The position numbers and the translations under genes were made by a program. DNA of 64,000 nt from Paludisphaera soli (GTDB lineage Bacteria; Planctomycetota; Planctomycetia; Isosphaerales; Isosphaeraceae), in contig NZ_JAALJI010000030.1 in the NCBI RefSeq assembly GCF_011064595.1, positions 1 through 64,000 of the forward strand. The letters run 5' to 3'. Shown here piece by piece: positions 18,413 through 27,654 of the stretch. Positions within the stretch are counted from its first letter, which is position 1, and each line of letters starts with the position of its first letter. The notes under the pieces were generated by a model. It searched no databases. It was not told where the DNA came from and was given only the letters and a program-made list of their open reading frames with translations.

Positions 18413-18876
18413 GATCGTGCCGCCTCTCGCGTGAATCGACGCTCCGAGATCCATCCCAATCCGCGCCTTCCTCCCGGGGCGCGCCGAGTCTATCACGAGG
18501 GCCGAATAGTGTACAGGTGGATATGTTGTTCCTGACGGCGGATTGCTCCTCGGAGGCCGGTTGTAACGAGCTGATCGACGGTCGCTCCGGATGGTCGTCG
18601 GTCGAGCAGACGCGGGGGCGGGGAGGGTCTGTCTCGGGCGTCGGAGGCCTTCGTGCATCGAGTTCGGAGCCGAGGCGAATCGCCGTATCTCCTGAAATTT
18701 TCTGAATATGCGACGGAAGTTGGGAGGTCGTCGGCGTCGTCGAAGGCTTTGGCACCTGATTTGTTTATAGGCACTGGCATGACCCGTCTACGCGGCCCGA
18801 CTGGGCCTCTCCCCGGCCCCTCGTTCGCGAGTGGGACGTCGGCCGCGGGGTTTTGATCGAGAAAGGGCTTCCAGCC
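18413..18876. other. Intergenic region between divergent genes
   Basis: About 460 nt contain no supported gene. The 62-residue frame at 18517-18705 has no domain character. The stretch from about 18690 to 18775 is AT-richer than its surroundings and probably carries the promoter of the small secreted protein gene that follows. I saw no hairpin terminator or repeat. Confidence 0.3.
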
Positions 18877-19317
18877 ATGATGAATATCAAGAATTGGCGT
18901 CGTGTCGCCGCAAGTTTGGCCGTCGCCGGGCTCCTGGCCTTCGGCGTGGAGGGCTCGGCCCGGGCGCAGCAGGCCGCGGCCGGCGGGACGCCGGGATGGA
19001 GCGGCTACGCCCCCGGCTACTCGTGGGGCTCGACCGCCCCGAGCGTTGGCGGGTTCGCACCGCAGGCGGCGACGCCGGTCTACACCTATCCCCCGAGCAC
19101 TGCCTGGCAGGGCTACGCCCCGGCGACCGCCTGGCAGTCCTACGCCCCGGCCACCTCGTGGCGAGGTTACGCGCCGGGCTCCTACAACCCGGACGCCGTG
19201 CGGTCGGCCGCCCGAGGCTCGAGGACCAGCGAGCCGATCAGCTCGACGAATCGCGAGTATGGGACCGGGCGCAACGTGCACATGCACAAGCCCTGGCTCC
19301 CCTCGTCGCCCCGCTGA
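18877..19317 (+). CDS. Small secreted protein with aromatic GYAP repeats
   Basis: The 146-residue protein has a clear signal peptide (WRRVAASLAVAGLLAFGVEG to ARAQ). The mature part is low complexity. The unit W-x-x/G-Y-A-P-A/G recurs about five times (WSGYAPGYSW, WQGYAPATAW, WQSYAPATSW, WRGYAPGS), giving regularly spaced Trp and Tyr. Such aromatic repeats suggest surface adhesion or self-assembly, but that is speculation. ATG at 18877 is preferred over the TTG at 18853 because AAAGGG precedes it and the signal peptide begins there. A strong terminator follows. Confidence 0.7.
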   Translation: MMNIKNWRRVAASLAVAGLLAFGVEGSARAQQAAAGGTPGWSGYAPGYSWGSTAPSVGGFAPQAATPVYTYPPSTAWQGYAPATAWQSYAPATSWRGYAPGSYNPDAVRSAARGSRTSEPISSTNREYGTGRNVHMHKPWLPSSPR

Positions 19318-19348
19318 GGCCGGTCGGCTCGCCGGTTGGAAAAATCAG

Positions 19349-19391
19349 ACGCCCCCGCCCGGCCGCGAGGCTCGGCGGGGGCGTTCTTGTT
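19349..19391. terminator. Bidirectional intrinsic terminator
   Basis: An 11-bp GC-rich stem (ACGCCCCCGCC with GGCGGGGGCGT) ends at 19384. It is followed on the plus strand by TTCTTGTTT and on the minus strand by a TGATTTTT stretch. It sits between the convergent GYAP-repeat gene and the 68-residue membrane protein gene. Confidence 0.82.
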
Positions 19392-19427
19392 TCCGCAGCG
19401 GGTCTTCCCGGCCGTCGCCTTCGCTTC

Positions 19428-19634
19428 TCAGCGCGGCGGCGGGGCTGGAGCTTGCCCGTCGAGCCGGCTGCCGGTCCGTTCGTCGGCCGGGTCCGACGGG
19501 CCGAGCAGGAACTCGAGGAGCGGGGGCTCGACGGGACCATGATCGTGGCGGGACCTCCTGTCGCCACGCAGGGCGTCCAGGGCGAGGCCGATCACGATCA
19601 AGACGGCCGCGGTCAGGAGGACCTTCCGACTCAT
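19428..19634 (-). CDS. Small single-pass membrane protein, hypothetical
   Basis: The 68-residue product begins MSRKVLLTAAVLIVIGLALD, one membrane-spanning or signal segment, and continues with a charged, His/Pro-rich tail. A GAGG lies upstream of the ATG at 19634, and the gene ends right at a bidirectional terminator. Both support it as real. No family was recognised. Confidence 0.5.
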   Translation of the reverse strand: MSRKVLLTAAVLIVIGLALDALRGDRRSRHDHGPVEPPLLEFLLGPSDPADERTGSRLDGQAPAPPPR

Positions 19635-19923
19635 GGGTACCTCGGCCTCGCGAGACGATTCGGGCGGCGTCGGCCGAAGGGTGCGCTGAATTCGCCTCAG
19701 GACCGGCGCGAGGATCCGATCCCCTGGTGTGCGGATCGAAGCGGAAATCATGCTTTCTGAAGAGATTATCAGGTTTCGCTTTCGGCCTCAAGGGGATGCG
19801 GCATGGAAGCGGCGCATCGAGGCGAGGTAGGCCCCTCTCGGGTCTTCGACGGAGGCTGGCGGACGCCCGTCCTGCTCGCCGTTTCGCGATCGGAGATCGG
19901 CTCGAAGCCCGACCGCGCCGCGG

Positions 19924-21249
19924 TCAGCCGGGCAGGTAGCCGTCGAACTGGACGGGGGCCTGGTCGTCGTTGCGATAGGCGGGGGGCTCGGGTTCGAGGA
20001 ACCGGCGCAGGTCGTCCTTGACGGCGAAGGCGAAGAAGTGGTTGCCCGTAGGGTTGTAGTGTCCGATGTAGAGCCGGTCCACGTACTGCTTGGCCGTCAG
20101 GCGGTAGGCCGCGAAATCGGCGACGTGGCGCGGCAGGGTGTCGACGTAGGGGATCGACTTCGAGGTCAGGAACGCGCGGAACGACTCCGGGTGCCAGTCC
20201 ACGTTGTCGCGATCGCCGGGGGGCGTCCGGTTGCAGGCGTGCCAGACCGAGCTCGACGAATAGCTCATCAGGACCATCAGCTTCTTGCCGCGCTCGCGGC
20301 AGAAGGCGTCCAGCCGCTCCATGACCCGCACGCCCACCCGCACCGCGTAGCCGTGGAGCGCGGCGGCGGCCGATCGCTTCACGGCCTCGGGGCCCGAGAG
20401 GTCCGGCGCGGGCAGGCCCGCGACCTTCGAGGCCCGCGTGATCACGTCGGCGTCGATCGCCTCGCCGGTGCTTCGCGCGTACAGCAGGTGCGTCACCTCG
20501 TCGCCGCCGAACCGGTCGACGACGAAGTCGAGGTCGCAGAGCCGGTACAGCGACTCCTCGTCCGGGCAGGGGTTGGGATGCTCCACCAGCGCCCCGTCGT
20601 CGTCGAGACCCGCGTGCGACCAGGGGTTGGCGTGGAACATCACCGTGCTCATCGACTCCAGCACGTTCGGCGGAAACGAGAGCGAACGCCAGGTGTAAAG
20701 GCTCCGATAATGGTCGTCGCCCCAGATGTTGAAGATCAGGTACGGGGCGCCCTCGTCGGTCGACTCGTGCCGGAGCAGGCGGAGATACGCCTGGTAAACG
20801 CCGAACCCGCCGATCCCGTAGTTGCGGATCGGCTCGCAGAAGTGCGCCGCCAGCACCTCCTGCCAGGTCTCGCCGTCGCTGACCTGATGGCCCTGGGTGA
20901 AGCTGTCCCCATACGTATGAATTCGGCAAGGCTGATCGGCGAAGTGCGCCTGCCTGCGCCGGCCGGACTCGTCGTAGCGGGCCAGGGTGGAGCAACCGTC
21001 CACCCCATCACGGACGAACGAGTTGCGCAGCAGATACCCCAACTGGGGATCGAACCGGGCCCAGACCCGGGCCCTCGGGTCGAGGAATCGGTCGATCGAA
21101 TCCTTGCGAACCACGTACGGCCTGAGCCAATCCCGGACTCGATCCTCCGCCCCCGCGGCGTTCCCGACGCCCCCTAGTCCGACCCCGACCGCCACGCACC
21201 CGGCCGTCAGGAAGTCCCGCCTGGGCCAGTCTCCCGTCCGCTCGCGCAT
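19924..21249 (-). CDS. Tat-exported SGNH/GDSL-like hydrolase
   Basis: The 441-residue protein has a twin-arginine signal (PRRDFLTAGCVAVGVGLGG). The block-I motif of SGNH esterases is HTYGDSFTQG, with nucleophile Ser116. A late YIGHYNPTGNHFFAF supplies a His in the place of the catalytic His. YGIGGFGVYQ could be the Gly block. This architecture resembles exported SGNH acyl-hydrolases or acetyltransferases acting on polysaccharides. The substrate is unknown. ATG 21249 with upstream GGGAG is preferred over a TTG two codons earlier. A methyltransferase gene lies upstream on the same strand, beyond about 330 nt. Confidence 0.75.
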   Translation of the reverse strand: MRERTGDWPRRDFLTAGCVAVGVGLGGVGNAAGAEDRVRDWLRPYVVRKDSIDRFLDPRARVWARFDPQLGYLLRNSFVRDGVDGCSTLARYDESGRRRQAHFADQPCRIHTYGDSFTQGHQVSDGETWQEVLAAHFCEPIRNYGIGGFGVYQAYLRLLRHESTDEGAPYLIFNIWGDDHYRSLYTWRSLSFPPNVLESMSTVMFHANPWSHAGLDDDGALVEHPNPCPDEESLYRLCDLDFVVDRFGGDEVTHLLYARSTGEAIDADVITRASKVAGLPAPDLSGPEAVKRSAAAALHGYAVRVGVRVMERLDAFCRERGKKLMVLMSYSSSSVWHACNRTPPGDRDNVDWHPESFRAFLTSKSIPYVDTLPRHVADFAAYRLTAKQYVDRLYIGHYNPTGNHFFAFAVKDDLRRFLEPEPPAYRNDDQAPVQFDGYLPG

Positions 21250-21580
21250 GACCAAGACTCCCGACCGGACCTCCCGCCGGGCCGCCCCCGGCCGGCCGAC
21301 CCACCCGGTCGCCGTCGATCTTCCGCCCGCCCCGGTCGCCTGTCAACGGGCCGACCGACCGTCGATCCTGGCGCACGCCCCGTTGGATTGAAACGGGAGG
21401 AGAAACCTTCCATATTTCTCCGACCGCGGCACCGGCACGCCGACCCGTCGATATTCCTCCACCAGCATATCCCGTTGTATGGCAAGGCGTTTGTCCGCAT
21501 GGGACGGCCGCCGGCCCGCAGCGTCCCGCGGCCGATCTCTCCGGTCGCTCAACGACGCCTCGGGCCAGCCGCGAACGGTC
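21250..21580. other. Intergenic region, no gene supported
   Basis: About 330 nt separate two minus-strand genes. The segment 21440-21480 is notably AT-richer (around ATATTCCTCCACCAGCATAT) and may contain the promoter of the SGNH-like gene. No gene, hairpin terminator or repeat could be supported. Confidence 0.3.
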
Positions 21581-22462
21581 TCAGGGTCTCAGGACGGCGC
21601 AGAGCCAGAGGGACCGGGTCAGGTCGCCGGTCACGAACTCGAAATCTCCATGCATGTAGCCTGGGGTCGCGGGCCGGAGCCGAGACGTGATCGCCGGCCA
21701 GGCTCGCCAGCGGGCTTGCCGCCAGGCCGCGCGCAAGGGTCCGACCCGGTGAAGCCGCTCCAGCAGGGGGATTCGCTTCAGCCGCGACGCCCGGGCCTCC
21801 TTCCAGCGCGTGCCCTCCGCTAGCTTCGCGATCTTGGCGCGGACGTCGTCCTTCCAGGCCTCAAGCAGCGCGTCGTCGCGGAACTGCTGGCCATAGATGG
21901 TGACGTCCGAGAAGTACCGCCCGACCAGCTCGTGGAATTCGTCGAGCTGCAGCTCCTTGATGTGCTCCTTGTTCATCGGGGAGGGCTCGTGCCCCAGGGA
22001 GAAGACCTGGCGATTCGGCGTGCTGACGAAGGCGACGCCGTCCGGGGCGAGGTGGCGCCGCATATTGGCGAGGAACTCCGGCATGTCCGGGACGTGTTCG
22101 AGCACCTCGCAGCTGAGGATGCGGTCCCATCGGCCCGGTCGGATGTGCAGGTCGGGGTCGCACGAGTCGGCGACGAGGAATTCGACCTCCGGCGCGGCCT
22201 CGGCGGCGATCGCGATCGAGTCTGCGGAGACGTCGAACCCGACAGCTTCCCTGGCCCGCCCCGTGGTCGCGAGCCAGGCGCAGTTGTAGCCCGTGCCGCA
22301 CCCCCAATCGAGGACGGAGCGGCCTTCGGTCCCGACGGTCCGCTCGAAGAACTTGAGCCGCGCGAGCTGCTGCTGAATCATGGGCTCCGGGTCCTCCTCC
22401 AGCGACACCCCCCGGGATCTCACGGCCCGGTAACGGAAGACCTCGTCAGACGTCGACGTCAT
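21581..22462 (-). CDS. Class I SAM-dependent methyltransferase
   Basis: The 293-residue protein has the SAM-binding motif I VLDWGCGTGYN (about 50-60) and AVGFDVSADSI as motif II. It also has LVADSCDPDL and the ILSCEVLEHVPD/HLAPDGVAFVSTPN motifs of methyltransferases of the UbiG/glycan-modifying type. The long C-terminal segment (residues 165-293) is not a common feature. The target is unknown. The start at 22462 follows GGAGAA. Confidence 0.85.
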   Translation of the reverse strand: MTSTSDEVFRYRAVRSRGVSLEEDPEPMIQQQLARLKFFERTVGTEGRSVLDWGCGTGYNCAWLATTGRAREAVGFDVSADSIAIAAEAAPEVEFLVADSCDPDLHIRPGRWDRILSCEVLEHVPDMPEFLANMRRHLAPDGVAFVSTPNRQVFSLGHEPSPMNKEHIKELQLDEFHELVGRYFSDVTIYGQQFRDDALLEAWKDDVRAKIAKLAEGTRWKEARASRLKRIPLLERLHRVGPLRAAWRQARWRAWPAITSRLRPATPGYMHGDFEFVTGDLTRSLWLCAVLRP

Positions 22463-22663
22463 AGGTCGGTTCTCCGATCCTCGCCATCTCTCCGCGGCCA
22501 TGCAGGCGGTCGTCGCCTCCCGGCCGGCCGGGCGCACGCCGCCGGCCGGACATCGCCGCAGCACGAATGATACGGCGAACCGGGGCGAAACTTTCACGTT
22601 CGGGCCGCTCGGTCCTGAAATCCGAGCCGGCGATCCTTCGGTCCGGTCGACGCCCGTTCAGAA

Positions 22664-23287
22664 TTACGGAGCGGGCCGGCGGTCGGTGAGGGGAGGCCTG
22701 CGGGGTGGGAACGGCGGCAGGAGGGTGCGGAGCGCTTCGTCTTCCTCGGGGGAGAGGTCGGCCCAGGCGCCGGGCGCGAGGCCCTCGATCGTGACGCCGC
22801 CGATCGACCAGCGGACGAGTCGGAGCGTGGGATGGCCCACCGCGGCGGTCATCCTCCGCACCTGGCGGTTGCGGCCCTCGCGGAGCGTGAGCCGGAGCCA
22901 CGAGGTCGGCACGTTCTTGCGGAACCGGATCGGGACGGGGCGCTCGGGGAGGTCCGGCGGCTCGTCCAGGAGCTCGACCTCCGCCGGCCGGGTCGGGCCG
23001 TCCGGGAGCGGCACCCCGCCGCGGAGCGCCCCGAGCGCGGCGGCGTCGGGGATTCGATCGACCTGGACGAGATACGTCTTGGGGTGCTCGTACCTCGGGT
23101 CGGTGAGCCGGTGGGCCAGCGTGCCGTCGTCGGTCAGCAGCAGCAGCCCTTCGCTGTCGCGGTCGAGCCGGCCGGCGGCGTAGACGCCCGGGATCGCCAC
23201 GTGGTCGGCCAGCGTGGGCCTCCCCTGCTCGTCGGTGAACTGGCAGAGCACGTCGTAGGGCTTGAAGAGCTTCAGGGTCCTGGGCAT
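22664..23287 (-). CDS. rluE: Pseudouridine synthase, RsuA/RluE type
   Basis: The 207-residue protein lacks an S4 domain and has the RsuA-family catalytic motif [15 protein letters not shown], with catalytic Asp42. [12 protein letters not shown] is the conserved KxGKxxQVRRM-like block. [20 protein letters not shown] at the start is characteristic of RluE, which modifies U2457 of 23S rRNA in E. coli. Specificity here is inferred from that similarity. The start at 23287 has a weak ribosome-binding site, but the domain begins there. The gene diverges from the MscS-type channel gene. Confidence 0.88.
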   Translation of the reverse strand: MPRTLKLFKPYDVLCQFTDEQGRPTLADHVAIPGVYAAGRLDRDSEGLLLLTDDGTLAHRLTDPRYEHPKTYLVQVDRIPDAAALGALRGGVPLPDGPTRPAEVELLDEPPDLPERPVPIRFRKNVPTSWLRLTLREGRNRQVRRMTAAVGHPTLRLVRWSIGGVTIEGLAPGAWADLSPEEDEALRTLLPPFPPRRPPLTDRRPAP

Positions 23288-23436
23288 GGGCGGGGGTCCC
23301 GGCGGGGGGCCGATCTGGCACTGCACTTGCAGCCCTGGTCGGACCGTCTGGAGCCACTGTATAGTCGGTCGCCGACGACCACCCACCCCGTTTTCGTGGA
23401 AATCCGCCGCCGCGCCATCATCCATCGAGGTCGCCG

Positions 23437-25635
23437 TTGTCATCGTCGCCCGCAAAAACCGCCCCCCGCCTCGTCCCGAGGGCCGTCGCCCAGCTCTCCC
23501 GGGCCTCCGTCGTCGCGGCCATTCTCCTGGTCGCCGCGTCGGGCTGCGAGTATTTCACGTCCGAGCGCCTGGCCAAGCTTGCACCCGCCACGGGCGCCGA
23601 TCCGGCTTCCCGCCCCGCCGCCGGCCCCCTGGACACCGAACCGACCGTCGCCGATCCGGCCACCGGCGAGCCGATCCACCTGTCGGCGGCGGAGGTCGTG
23701 GCGATGCTGGAGCGGATCATCCGCGGCAATCAGCGCGAGCTGGACGACCTGGAGCCCAAACTCGCCGAGCGCGACGAGGCCGAGCGGGCGCGCGACGTCT
23801 TCCAGCACCTCGACGACCTGCTCAAGAGCCTCGAACGCGAGAGGAAGAAGGCGCTCGCCGAGGGTCAGGGCCCCCGCGCCGAGGAGCTGGCCCGGCAGTC
23901 GGCAAGCCTTCGCGAGCCGTGGGAGCTGGCCCGCGAGCGCCTCAACCTGGATCTTCGCGCCCGGATGCTGATGCTGGAGCGGGTGGACATCCTCCGGAAC
24001 GTCCTCTCCCACGACCGTCAGCGGCTCGCCGCGGTCCTCGCCACCGGCGACCTGGCCCGGTTCCTCGACCCGCTCGCCCCCGACGAGCCGGCCTCGGCCC
24101 CCGCTCGCACCGCGCCGACAGACCCGGCGGCCCCCCCGCCCCCCGCCGCCGAGACGGACAAACCGCCGGCGGTCGAGATCCCGATCGTCCCGGGCGTCCC
24201 CCTCGTACCCAAGGCGGTCGACGCCCAGGACCAGGAGAAGCCGGCCGCCGCCAAGGCCGAGGCCGGGGGCGAGACCGCCAAGGACGCCGCGGCCAAGGTC
24301 GAATCGAAGGACGCGGCCGAGAAATCCGAGGCCGAGCCGGCGAAGGCCAAGCTGCCGCCGAGCAAGGAGCTGATCTCCGCCAAGAAGGAGCTGGAGGCCA
24401 AGAGCACGGCCGTCCAGAAGCTCCAGGAACGGACCATGACGCTCGACGCGCGGATGCAGAACCTGGCCCGCTCGATCGAGCTGGTCGGCCAGCTGTCCGA
24501 CGTCGCCCAACGGAGCGTCGAGAACGCCTCCAGGACCCGCGACTTCCTGATCGCCGCGATGGCGGAGGAGAAGCCCTCGACCGCGCTGCAGGCCTGGACG
24601 CACGACGATCCCGACGCCCTCGGCGTCCTCAATCGGCTCGTCCGCGACTCGTCCGAGGACTCCAAGCGGCTCCGGGCCCGGTATGACGAGATGGTCGAGG
24701 AGCGCAAGCTCGTCGTCGACGCCCTGCAGAGGACCAACCTCCGCGCGCGATCGGCCCGGGACGTCCTGGACCAGACGCAGGAGAAGGTGGAGGCCCTGCA
24801 GAGCCCCTTCTCCACGCCGAACATCAAGGCCTGGCTCCTCGCGAACGCCCCCCCGATCCTGGGGACGCTGGTCGTCATGAGCCTGCTCTACGTGCTGGTC
24901 AGCCGCTACTCGCACAAGCTCGTGCAGATCTTCGCCTCGCGAGGCATCCGAGGGTCGAAGGCCGAGCGCGACAACCGCATGGAGACGCTCGTCAGCGTGC
25001 TCCAGAACACCGGGAGCGTCGTGGTGCTGCTGGGGGGCGGGTCGACCCTGCTGAGCCAGGTGGGCATCCCGGTGGCCCCGCTCCTCGGCGGCGCCGCCGT
25101 GGCGGGCGTCGCCGTGGCCTTCGGCGCCCAGAACCTCATCAAGGACTTCTTCTACGGGTTCATGATCCTGCTGGAGAACCAGTACAAGCTCAAAGACGTG
25201 GTCAAGATCGGCGACCACAGCGGCCAGGTTGAGCAGATCACCCTCCGCATGACGGCCCTGCGCGACTCCGAGGGGGCGCTCCACTTCCTCCCGAACGGCT
25301 CCACCACCTCGGTCGTCAACATGACCCACGGCTGGTCGGTCGCCGTCTTCAACGTGAGGATCGCCTGGGACGAGGACGTCGACCGCGTCATCGCGCTCAT
25401 CCAGGATCTCGGCAAGGAGCTTCGCCAGGACCCGGCGCTGCGGCTCATGATCGTCGACGACCTGAACATGATGGGCGTCGATTCGCTGACCGACACGGCC
25501 GTGGTCATCCTCTTCTCCATCAAGACGCTCCCGCTCCAGCAGTGGAACGTCAAGCGCGAGTTCCTGCGTCGCCTCAGGAAGAAGTTCAAGGAGAAGGAGG
25601 TGCGGCTCCCTCCCCCGACGCCGCCTCCGGTCTGA
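23437..25635 (+). CDS. Large MscS-type mechanosensitive channel with lipoprotein-like N-terminus
   Basis: The 732-residue protein begins with a TTG at 23437, preceded by GAGG. The TTG is required because the signal segment and lipobox-like VAASGC (Cys37) lie directly after it. Residues 70-460 are charged and largely coiled coil with an Ala/Pro/Lys linker near 200-300. The C-terminal third is the MscS module. It has membrane helices from about 467 to 560, the pore-lining Gly/Ala-rich [20 protein letters not shown], then the beta domain ([20 protein letters not shown]). It would release solutes on hypo-osmotic shock. The 3' end overlaps the convergent btuF gene by 50 nt. Confidence 0.88.
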   Translation: MSSSPAKTAPRLVPRAVAQLSRASVVAAILLVAASGCEYFTSERLAKLAPATGADPASRPAAGPLDTEPTVADPATGEPIHLSAAEVVAMLERIIRGNQRELDDLEPKLAERDEAERARDVFQHLDDLLKSLERERKKALAEGQGPRAEELARQSASLREPWELARERLNLDLRARMLMLERVDILRNVLSHDRQRLAAVLATGDLARFLDPLAPDEPASAPARTAPTDPAAPPPPAAETDKPPAVEIPIVPGVPLVPKAVDAQDQEKPAAAKAEAGGETAKDAAAKVESKDAAEKSEAEPAKAKLPPSKELISAKKELEAKSTAVQKLQERTMTLDARMQNLARSIELVGQLSDVAQRSVENASRTRDFLIAAMAEEKPSTALQAWTHDDPDALGVLNRLVRDSSEDSKRLRARYDEMVEERKLVVDALQRTNLRARSARDVLDQTQEKVEALQSPFSTPNIKAWLLANAPPILGTLVVMSLLYVLVSRYSHKLVQIFASRGIRGSKAERDNRMETLVSVLQNTGSVVVLLGGGSTLLSQVGIPVAPLLGGAAVAGVAVAFGAQNLIKDFFYGFMILLENQYKLKDVVKIGDHSGQVEQITLRMTALRDSEGALHFLPNGSTTSVVNMTHGWSVAVFNVRIAWDEDVDRVIALIQDLGKELRQDPALRLMIVDDLNMMGVDSLTDTAVVILFSIKTLPLQQWNVKREFLRRLRKKFKEKEVRLPPPTPPPV

Positions 25636-26833
25636 GCGCCCTCTCCATCGCCTCGAGGCCCTCGGCGAGCCGGGGGCCGACGCGGGTGGTCAGGTCCTCG
25701 TCGAGCGCGACGATGCGCCGGTCGCGGACGGCGGGCACGTCGGCCCATCCCGGGCGCGCGAGGAGCCGCCGCCGCCCTTCCTCCCCCGACCGCCCGCCGC
25801 CACCCATCAGCCCGAAGGTGGCGAGGACGATCTCGGGCGCGCGGACGAGGACCTCTTCGTCGCTGGGTGTCGGATAGCGGGCCGCGACGTCGGCGAAGAC
25901 GTTCTCCCCCCCCGCCGCCTCGATCATCCGGCCCAGGAAGGTCCCCGGCCCGACCGTCATCAGGGGCTCGTCGTACAGCAGGTAGAGGACCTTCGGCCGC
26001 CTCGCGTCGCCGCGATCGGCCACGCGCCGGCGCACCCCGGCGATGCGAGCCTCGAACGCGGACGCGACCGCCTCGGCCTCGGCGTCGCGGCCCGTCAGCC
26101 GGCCGACGGTCCGGATGTTGGAGGCCACGTCCTCCGGCCGTTCGGCGTCGAGCGTCACGACCGCCACCCCTAGGCGTTCGAGCGGCTCGACGATCGGCTG
26201 CTGCACCCCCCCCGTCGCCAAAACCAGGTCGGGACGAAGCGCCGCGAGCGTCTCCAGGTTGATGCTCGAAGGCGCCATGCCGCCGACCGACGTCCGCTCC
26301 TTGGCCTCGGGCGGGAAGTCGTCCATCATCGTCACGCCGACGACCGATCCGCCCGCCCCGACGGCGAACAGGATCTCGGTATTGGACGGCGCGAGCGACA
26401 CCACCCGCTCCGCCGGCTTCTCAACCCGGACGGTCCGACCCAGCGAGTCGACCAGTTCCACCGGCCAGACCGAGCCCGGCGTCGCGACCTTCGCCGCCGC
26501 GACCGGCGAGGAGGTCGCCGCCTTCTCGTCGTGCGAGCCGCAGCCCGCCGTCGCGAGGAGCACGACCGCCGTCGCCGCCCATCCCCGAGGGCCGGATGAG
26601 GACGAGCACCACCGGAGAATCCGACGGGCGGTCGCGGATCGTCCTTCTCCCCTCGTGGGAGAAGGTGGCCGAAGGCCGGATGAGGGGGGCACCTCGATCA
26701 GGCGTCGCTTCCTCGCGTCGTCCGACTTGATAATTCCCCTCATCCGGCCCTCCGGGCCACCTTCCCCCACCAGGGGGGAAGGACGTTCGGCCACGGACTT
26801 TCCCCCCGCGATCACGCACAGCTCGCAACTCAT
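25586..26833 (-). CDS. btuF: B12 ABC transporter substrate-binding protein with repeat-derived N-terminal insert
   Basis: The 415-residue protein contains a BtuF/FhuD-type periplasmic binding domain from about residue 115: SLGRTVRVEKPAERVVSLAP, LFAVGAGGSVVGVT, LETLAALRPDLVLATGG and LYDEPLMTVGPGTFLGRMIEAAGG. A signal-like stretch (WAATAVVLLATAGC, Cys98) precedes it. The start codon at 26833 overlaps the btuD stop (ATGA). Codons 16 to about 86 coincide with palindromic repeat DNA, placing about 75 extra residues ahead of the signal peptide. No alternative in-frame ATG, GTG or TTG was found just before the signal. Export may therefore be compromised, or initiation may use an unusual codon. Confidence 0.87.
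   Translation of the reverse strand: MSCELCVIAGGKSVAERPSPLVGEGGPEGRMRGIIKSDDARKRRLIEVPPSSGLRPPSPTRGEGRSATARRILRWCSSSSGPRGWAATAVVLLATAGCGSHDEKAATSSPVAAAKVATPGSVWPVELVDSLGRTVRVEKPAERVVSLAPSNTEILFAVGAGGSVVGVTMMDDFPPEAKERTSVGGMAPSSINLETLAALRPDLVLATGGVQQPIVEPLERLGVAVVTLDAERPEDVASNIRTVGRLTGRDAEAEAVASAFEARIAGVRRRVADRGDARRPKVLYLLYDEPLMTVGPGTFLGRMIEAAGGENVFADVAARYPTPSDEEVLVRAPEIVLATFGLMGGGGRSGEEGRRRLLARPGWADVPAVRDRRIVALDEDLTTRVGPRLAEGLEAMERALRPEAASGEGAAPPSP
26585..26790. repeat. Best-preserved copy of the composite palindromic repeat, inside btuF
   Basis: Arm A at about 26735-26790 and arm B at about 26641-26690 are inverted copies of each other. Both contain CCTCATCCGGCC followed by CCACCTTC and a CCTTC/GAAGG stem. 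They flank a core at 26691-26734 that reads, on the minus strand, AATTATCAAGTCGGACGACG and continues to CGAGGTGCC. A third partial arm lies at 26585-26604. The reading frame of btuF stays open through the whole element, encoding the words RPSPLVGEGGPEGRMRG and RPPSPTRGEGRS. Confidence 0.85.
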
Positions 26834-27654
26834 GGCATCCTCACGGGTTCGTTCGGTCGGCGGGTCCGAGGCGTGGGAAGGACCATCGGGGTCCCGGTGA
26901 GGGGATGGCGGTCGACCAGGACGGGGCAGCGGTAGGCTCGGCCGAGGATGTCGGCGGTCAGCACGGCGTCGGGCTCGCCGATCGCCAGCAGGCGGCCCTC
27001 GGCCAGCAGGGCGATCCGGTCGGCCCAGGTGGAAGCCTGGTTCAAGTCGTGCAGGCTCACCACGACCGCCAGGCCCTGGTCGCGGGCCAGATGGTCGACG
27101 AGTTCGAGGATCTCCGACTGGAAATTCCAGTCCAGGTGGGCGGTGGGCTCGTCCAGCAGCAGCACCCGAGGCTCCTGGGCGAGCGCCTGGGCCAGCACCA
27201 CGCGCTGCCATTCGCCGGCCGAGAGGCGGTCGACCGGGCGGTCGCGCATCGCCGCGAGGCGGGTGCGTTCCAGGACGCGGTCGACGACGGCCCCGTCGTC
27301 GTGGGTCATCGGCAGCCACCAGCCGCGATGCGCCGCGCGGCCGAGTCGGACGACCTCGTCGACGGTCAGCCGCGAGCCCTGCGGGTCGTCCTGAAGGGCG
27401 ATCGCGACGCGGCGGTGAGTCCAGGCCCGGCCGCGACGCCAGGCGTCTTCGCCGTCGACCCGGACCGAGCCGGCGCGAGGCGGAAGCAGCCGGGCCAGCG
27501 TCCGCAGGAGCGTCGTCTTGCCCGAGCCGTTCGGGCCCAGGAGCGCCAGGACCTCGCCGGATTCGACGGTGAGGTCGACGTCCGTCAGCACGTCGGGCAG
27601 CCCCCGACCGTAGCCGCAGGCCAGCCCTTCGGCCCGCAGGCGGGGCTCGCTCAT
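26830..27654 (-). CDS. btuD: B12 ABC transporter ATP-binding protein
   Basis: The 274-residue ATPase has the FecE/BtuD signature set: Walker A GPNGSGKTT (40-48), ABC signature LSAGEWQR (144-151), Walker B VLLLDEPTAHLD (about 164-175) and the switch His in VVSLHDLNQA. It energises import through BtuC. Its start overlaps the btuC stop and its stop overlaps the btuF start, both as ATGA. The riboswitch at the head of the operon argues for cobalamin and against siderophores as substrate. Confidence 0.93.
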   Translation of the reverse strand: MSEPRLRAEGLACGYGRGLPDVLTDVDLTVESGEVLALLGPNGSGKTTLLRTLARLLPPRAGSVRVDGEDAWRRGRAWTHRRVAIALQDDPQGSRLTVDEVVRLGRAAHRGWWLPMTHDDGAVVDRVLERTRLAAMRDRPVDRLSAGEWQRVVLAQALAQEPRVLLLDEPTAHLDWNFQSEILELVDHLARDQGLAVVVSLHDLNQASTWADRIALLAEGRLLAIGEPDAVLTADILGRAYRCPVLVDRHPLTGTPMVLPTPRTRRPNEPVRMP

